A stretch of 9,770 nucleotides of DNA, from positions 1-9,770 of the forward strand of contig JAEWAD010000071.1 of assembly GCA_023391905.1 (NCBI GenBank), read 5' to 3'. Position 1 is the first letter of the stretch; each line of letters opens with the position of its first letter. A program made the position numbers and the translations under genes. A model generated the notes under the pieces. The model was not told the DNA's origin. It searched no databases and worked only from the letters and a program-made list of their open reading frames with translations. Positions 6,933 through 9,770 of this stretch are shown in pieces. Origin of the DNA: Pseudomonadota bacterium (GTDB lineage: Bacteria; Pseudomonadota; Alphaproteobacteria; Rhizobiales; Kaistiaceae).

Positions 6933-7213
6933 TCCCATGCTGTCGACGATGCACGTCTGGCGTGTCTCGCTCTTGTTGACGTAAGGGAACGTGCAGGATA
7001 GTTTGAATTTCAGACTATCTTGGGTCGGCGTTTCAGGATCCTTATCGTAGCGGGGAGTCGCGTCGTATCGGCTGTCGGTACAGGGGCCGTTTCAGCAGGC
7101 AGATCTCGGATTTTCCCAGACAAAGATCCCAATTGGCTGTCTCGCGGCTTCGATAGGCCGTGGAGCCGCATGACATATCGTTGGCGCGGAAGCCGCCATG
7201 GCGATCGCGCGGG
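6933..7213. other. Intergenic region, no supported gene; contains two dyads
   Basis: This 281-base stretch, less GC-biased than its surroundings, follows the repressor gene. It contains the long dyad at 6994-7022 (separate entry) and a second hairpin with 8-base arms, GCGGCTTC (7144-7151) and GGAGCCGC (7162-7169), with one G-U pair in the plus-strand RNA and a 10-base loop. Neither has a following T-run. A plus-strand frame from 7020 to 7217 is open but has Arg/Ser-rich composition and no ribosome site, so I do not call it a gene. Confidence 0.5.
6994..7022. repeat. 29-nt near-perfect dyad, possible operator or RNA hairpin
   Basis: The left arm starts CAGGATAGT and the right arm ends ACTATCTTG. 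They form 14 pairs around a single central base at 7008. The two non-Watson-Crick positions (6996/7020 and 7003/7013) are G-T oppositions that become G-U pairs only in a plus-strand transcript. In RNA the innermost bases would open into a loop, leaving about 11-12 pairs. It lies about 60 bases after the repressor stop and has no poly-U tail. A weak promoter-like pair, TTGACG (6976-6981) with TAGTTT (6999-7004) at 17-base spacing, overlaps the left arm. It could be an operator, a 3'-end stabilising hairpin or a weak terminator. Confidence 0.6.
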
Positions 7214-7402
7214 CTAGCTGCCCAGGAGCGTGCGGGCGATGACCCACCAGAGCAGGATGCTGAGGACGATCAGGCCGACATAGACGGCGGCGCGCAGGAG
7301 CGCCCTTCGAATAAGGCCGGTGTCGCCCGCCTCCGCCTCACGGCCGCGCGCTTCGGAGGATTTCTGCCCGAAGGCCGGCTTGTCGACGGTCATCCTGCGC
7401 AT
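7214..7402 (-). CDS. Small single-pass membrane protein of unknown function
   Basis: This encodes 62 aa from the ATG at 7402, or 59 aa from a second ATG at 7393. I do not recognise a family. The first half is polar and charged (SSEARGREAEAG). Residues about 36-57 form one hydrophobic helix (AVYVGLIVLSILLWWVIA) that ends in RTLLGS. A cluster of Arg just before the helix (IRRALLRAA) and a single Arg after it suggest the N-terminus faces the cytoplasm. Third codon positions are almost all G or C, like the neighbouring real genes, which supports coding. Against it, neither start has a well-spaced Shine-Dalgarno sequence and no terminator follows the TAG. It lies alone, opposite in strand to the flanking repressor and ExoY-like genes. 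Confidence 0.5.
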   Translation of the reverse strand: MRRMTVDKPAFGQKSSEARGREAEAGDTGLIRRALLRAAVYVGLIVLSILLWWVIARTLLGS

Positions 7403-7504
7403 TCCGGAAATGAGGGCGATTCGGACGCAATTTCAGACGGATATCCACACTGAGGCGTTGGTCGGGGGACTTGTCAATTCATCTCTGTGCAGGGGGAGCG
7501 CAAG
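7403..7504. promoter_or_regulatory. Leader region upstream of the ExoY-like gene
   Basis: This divergent gap lies between the small membrane protein gene and the sugar transferase gene. It holds a locally A/T-richer section around 7429-7446, a perfect 8-base palindrome GGATATCC (7439-7446), and AATTTCAGAC (7429-7438), which also occurs inside the dyad at 6994-7022. GGGGGAG at 7492-7497 is the ribosome site that fixes the ATG at 7505. I see no convincing -35/-10 pair. Confidence 0.4.
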
Positions 7505-8206
7505 ATGAAATCACCGTCAGTTCACGTCATGCCCGAGGCCGGCGAGGTCGGTGTCGACAGCGATGCCTCACTCGTTGCCATACCGCGCGGCTACCCGCTG
7601 AAGCGGAGCATCGACGTCGTCGGCGCCGCTTCCATTCTGGTCCTGCTGCTGCCGGTCGTGGCGCTGATCGCGCTGCTGATCGCGGTGGAGGGCTGGCCCG
7701 TCTTCTACGTCGCGCCGCGGCGCGGTGTCGGCGGACGCATGTTCCGGATGTACAAGTTCAGGACCATGGTGCCCGGCGCCGATGCACTGCTGGAAGCCCA
7801 GCTCGAACGCGATCATGATGCCCTGGCGCGCTTTCGCCGTTGCTACAAGATCGAGCGCGATCCCCGAGTCACGTGGATCGGCCGCTTCCTGCGTCGGTTC
7901 AGCCTGGACGAACTCCCGCAGCTGCTGAACGTGTTGCGCGGCGAGATGAGCCTGGTCGGTCCGAGGCCGCGTATCGAGCGCGAATTCGCCGAGGAAGCCG
8001 CGCGGGGGAATGCGCTGTTCGAGGCCTATTACCTCTGCCGGCCGGGCATGACCGGCCTCTGGCAGGTATCCGGCCGCTCGGGCACGGAATACCAGACACG
8101 TCTCCGGCTTGATGCCGACTATGCCCGCGACATCAGCCTCAGGGGCGATCTCGTGATCCTTGCGCGGACCGTTCCCGTCGCGCTGGTCGGAACCGGCGCC
8201 TATTGA
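7505..8206 (+). CDS. exoY: Undecaprenyl-phosphate sugar-1-phosphate transferase (ExoY/WcaJ-like)
   Basis: The 233-aa product belongs to the bacterial sugar transferase family (PF02397 type). It transfers a sugar-1-phosphate (galactose or glucose in characterised ExoY/WcaJ enzymes) from a UDP-sugar to undecaprenyl phosphate at the inner membrane, starting an exopolysaccharide repeat unit. After a polar leader of about 30 residues comes LKRSIDVVGA and a Pro-containing hydrophobic segment (about 38-61), typical of the single re-entrant membrane helix. Then follow PVFYVAPRRGVGG, MYKFRTM (about 83-88), DPRVTWIGRFLRR, the catalytic Asp-Glu in SLDELPQLLNVLRGEMSLVG (residues 135-136), GPRP, and RPGMTGLWQVSGRS. 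It ends in GAY like S. meliloti ExoY and lacks the long N-terminal membrane domain of WbaP/WcaJ. The ATG at 7505 has GGGGGAG 7 bases upstream; an upstream in-frame GTG at 7487 would place this site inside the gene. Its 3' end overlaps the convergent glycosyltransferase gene by 7 bases. The symbol is by similarity and the sugar is not determined. Confidence 0.9.
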   Translation: MKSPSVHVMPEAGEVGVDSDASLVAIPRGYPLKRSIDVVGAASILVLLLPVVALIALLIAVEGWPVFYVAPRRGVGGRMFRMYKFRTMVPGADALLEAQLERDHDALARFRRCYKIERDPRVTWIGRFLRRFSLDELPQLLNVLRGEMSLVGPRPRIEREFAEEAARGNALFEAYYLCRPGMTGLWQVSGRSGTEYQTRLRLDADYARDISLRGDLVILARTVPVALVGTGAY

Positions 8207-9318
8207 ACGGCCGGCGCGGTGGCGAGCAGGCGGCGATAGAGCCGCGCGTGGGCCTCGGCGTTGATGCTTCGCAGATAGCGCGTGGCGACGAGCCGACGGC
8301 CGTTGGCGGCTAGGCGGGCGAGGCGCGCCGGATCGCCGAGCAATTCCCGGATCGCCGCCGCGTATCGGTCGGCGGAGAAGCCGTCGATCAGGCAGGCGTC
8401 GACCCCGTCGGTCAGGAGCTCGCTCGTGCCGTCGACCTTCGAGGCCAGCACGGGCAGGCCGAGATGCAGCGCCTCGAGCGGCGCGATCGGCAAACCCTCC
8501 CAGAGCGACGGCAGCACGAGGAGCCGCGCGGCCTGAAGGGCGGCGAGGATGTCGCGCCGCGGCCGCGCGCCGATATGGGTGATGGCGTCGCGCGCCGGGC
8601 TGCTGGCGATCCGCGCCTGGAGCGCCGCCTCCAGCGGGCCGCCGCTGATCATCAGCAGCGTCAGGCCCGAGCCGGTCAGCCTTTCCATGATCTCGACCAT
8701 GAAGAGCGGGTTCTTCTGCGGATGCGCCCGACCGGCGAAGATCAGGTCGAAGCGCGCTTCGGCCGGGGGAAGCGCGACAAAATCGGCGGGGTCGATGCCG
8801 TTCGGGATCACCCGGCCCCTGGCGTCGTCGCGGGCAAGGATGGCCTCGCGGTCGGCGCGGGCGCGATCGGCTTCCGAGACGAAGATCACCGCATCGGCCC
8901 GCTGCGCGATGCGTCGCTCCGCCGCTCGCCCGAGCCAGCGCCATGGTAGCGTCTTGTTAGCGTGGTGGTAGCCATGCACGGTGTAGGCGAGCGGTCCGAC
9001 ATCTCCTCGTCCCCGCTTCGTCAGCGGAAGCGCCGCGCGGGCGCCGTGGGCGTGGATGAGGTCGGGTCGGATCCGCGCGATCAGCCGGTGCAGGCGACCG
9101 GGCAGGCGCGGGTCGAGCCGGGCGGTGAAGAAGTCGAGCGTGGCGACCGGGATGCCGGCCGACGCCGCGCTGGTGGCCAGCGGCGATCCCGGCTGCGTCA
9201 GCAGCGTCGGCTCGAAGGCGCCGGAGCGCTTCAGGTCCTCGCAGAGGCCGAGCACGGCGGTGGCGCCGCCGCCGGCGCTGCCGTCCGGGAGGATCTGCAG
9301 GATGCGGGGCGGGCTCAT
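8200..9318 (-). CDS. GT4-family glycosyltransferase (GT-B fold)
   Basis: The 372-aa product is a normal-length GT-B glycosyltransferase. The N-terminal acceptor domain starts PRILQILPDGSAGGGA, with the glycine-rich loop after the first strand, and has RPDLIHAHG (about 85-92) and YTVHGYHH. The linker motif VIPNGID (about 170-176) leads to the donor-binding domain with LIFAGRAHPQKNP and VLPSLWEGLPIAPLEALHLG. That last segment carries the retaining GT4 E-x7-E pair (E274/E282) that contacts the nucleotide-sugar. By family knowledge it adds a sugar to a lipid-linked oligosaccharide at the cytoplasmic face of the inner membrane; donor and acceptor cannot be told from sequence. The ATG overlaps the stop of the upstream flippase-like gene (ATGA, 4 bases), so the two are co-transcribed and translationally coupled. 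Its TAG at 8200-8202 falls inside the last codons of the convergent ExoY-like gene. Confidence 0.9.
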   Translation of the reverse strand: MSPPRILQILPDGSAGGGATAVLGLCEDLKRSGAFEPTLLTQPGSPLATSAASAGIPVATLDFFTARLDPRLPGRLHRLIARIRPDLIHAHGARAALPLTKRGRGDVGPLAYTVHGYHHANKTLPWRWLGRAAERRIAQRADAVIFVSEADRARADREAILARDDARGRVIPNGIDPADFVALPPAEARFDLIFAGRAHPQKNPLFMVEIMERLTGSGLTLLMISGGPLEAALQARIASSPARDAITHIGARPRRDILAALQAARLLVLPSLWEGLPIAPLEALHLGLPVLASKVDGTSELLTDGVDACLIDGFSADRYAAAIRELLGDPARLARLAANGRRLVATRYLRSINAEAHARLYRRLLATAPAVQ

Positions 9319-9770
9319 GGCGCGAGCTCGGCCCGGGCGAGGGCGCGGCGGAGGGCGGTCGCGCGCAGGGCGAGCAGCAGGGTCGCCGTCGCCAGCATGG
9401 AGAAGGCCGCGCCGAAAAGGCCGTAGGCCGTGATCAGCGTCAGCGCGAGCAGGGCCGAGGCGAGGGCCGTGCCGAGATTGATCAGCGCCAGCGTCCGGTC
9501 GCGACCAAGGCTGTAGAGCCCGTAGTTGAGCGCATCGGCGACGAGGCGGACCAGCATGGCGGCGAGCATCAGCGCCAGCAGGCGGCCGTCGACCGGCTCG
9601 TCGGTTCCGAGCAGGGCCGGCAAGAGGAGCATCGCCCCGACCTGCAGGACGAGCGCCAGGCCAAGCGCTGCGGCGAGGACGCCGGCGGCCATGCGCTGCA
9701 AGGCCCGTCGCCAGGCTGCCATGCCGCCGTCGCGCCGGGCGAGGACGAGGCCCGGCAGCGAGACCTGCAC
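9315..9770 (-). CDS. Probable polysaccharide flippase (Wzx/MATE-like), C-terminal part
   Basis: The frame is open to the right edge of the window, so the N-terminus is missing; 151 codons and the TGA at 9315-9317 are visible. The first visible codon is GTG, but it is probably internal. The sequence is very hydrophobic, with about four membrane helices: around RMAAGVLAAALGLALVLQVG, LLALMLAAMLVRLV, ALINLGTALASALLALTLIT and LFGAAFSMLATATLLLALRA. Short basic loops separate them, including YSLGRDRT, and the tail is Arg-rich. The late 'GLFGAAFSMLATATLLLALRA' pattern resembles the last helices of Wzx-type oligosaccharide flippases, which move lipid-linked repeat units across the inner membrane. The ATGA overlap with the GT4 gene supports a role in polysaccharide assembly. 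Another multi-pass transporter of the same superfamily cannot be excluded from this fragment. Confidence 0.65.
   Translation of the reverse strand: MQVSLPGLVLARRDGGMAAWRRALQRMAAGVLAAALGLALVLQVGAMLLLPALLGTDEPVDGRLLALMLAAMLVRLVADALNYGLYSLGRDRTLALINLGTALASALLALTLITAYGLFGAAFSMLATATLLLALRATALRRALARAELAP

Noticed and set aside
7020..7217. Plus-strand open frame of 65 codons after the long dyad
   Set aside because: It has no ribosome site, Arg/Ser/Gly-rich composition and weak codon bias, and begins inside the dyad itself.
7568..8944. Minus-strand open frame of 458 codons across the ExoY-like and GT4 genes
   Set aside because: It crosses two well-supported genes in other frames and has Arg/Ala/Pro-rich shadow composition with no recognisable domain.

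Overview
The window is GC-rich double-stranded DNA with strong G/C preference at third codon positions. Its gene content (HAE1-type RND pump with a divergent TetR regulator, ExoY-like sugar transferase, LacI-family regulator) fits an alphaproteobacterium, most likely of the Hyphomicrobiales/Rhizobiales. That placement is inferred from style and homologies, not from a marker gene. I see no rRNA, tRNA, CRISPR array, insertion sequence or phage gene.

Left part (1-1884): the 3' end of a LacI-family transcription regulator is followed by a separate glycosyltransferase gene (292-1821). This protein joins a GT32/OCH1-like 'DXD sugar-binding' domain to a C-terminal domain that strongly resembles fungal Anp1/Mnn9/Van1 mannan polymerase subunits. 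A strong hairpin terminator (1849-1884) closes this gene and also serves the convergent efflux operon.

Centre (1908-6932): a complete acrR-acrAB type module. The adaptor gene (acrA-like, 5051-6211) and the RND pump gene (acrB-like, 1908-5051) lie on the minus strand and overlap by one base (TAATG). A TetR-family repressor gene (6300-6932) is divergent. The short region between them holds a 24-bp inverted repeat (6261-6284) whose half-sites nearly match the E. coli AcrR operator, and candidate promoters on both strands overlap it. No outer-membrane channel gene is present.

Right part (6933-9770): a loosely packed stretch contains a 29-nt near-perfect dyad (6994-7022) and a small single-helix membrane protein gene on the minus strand (7214-7402). 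Polysaccharide genes follow: an ExoY-like undecaprenyl-phosphate sugar-1-phosphate transferase on the plus strand (7505-8206), and on the minus strand a GT4 glycosyltransferase (8200-9318) coupled by an ATGA overlap to the 3' part of a probable Wzx-type flippase (9315 to beyond the window). Together these look like an edge of an exopolysaccharide locus: lipid-linked sugar priming, chain extension and export. The efflux module lies between this locus and the unusual two-domain glycosyltransferase.

The most noteworthy item is the bacterial GT32-like/Anp1-like fusion, in which the N-terminal domain has lost the second Asp of its DXD motif while the C-terminal domain keeps an intact one.
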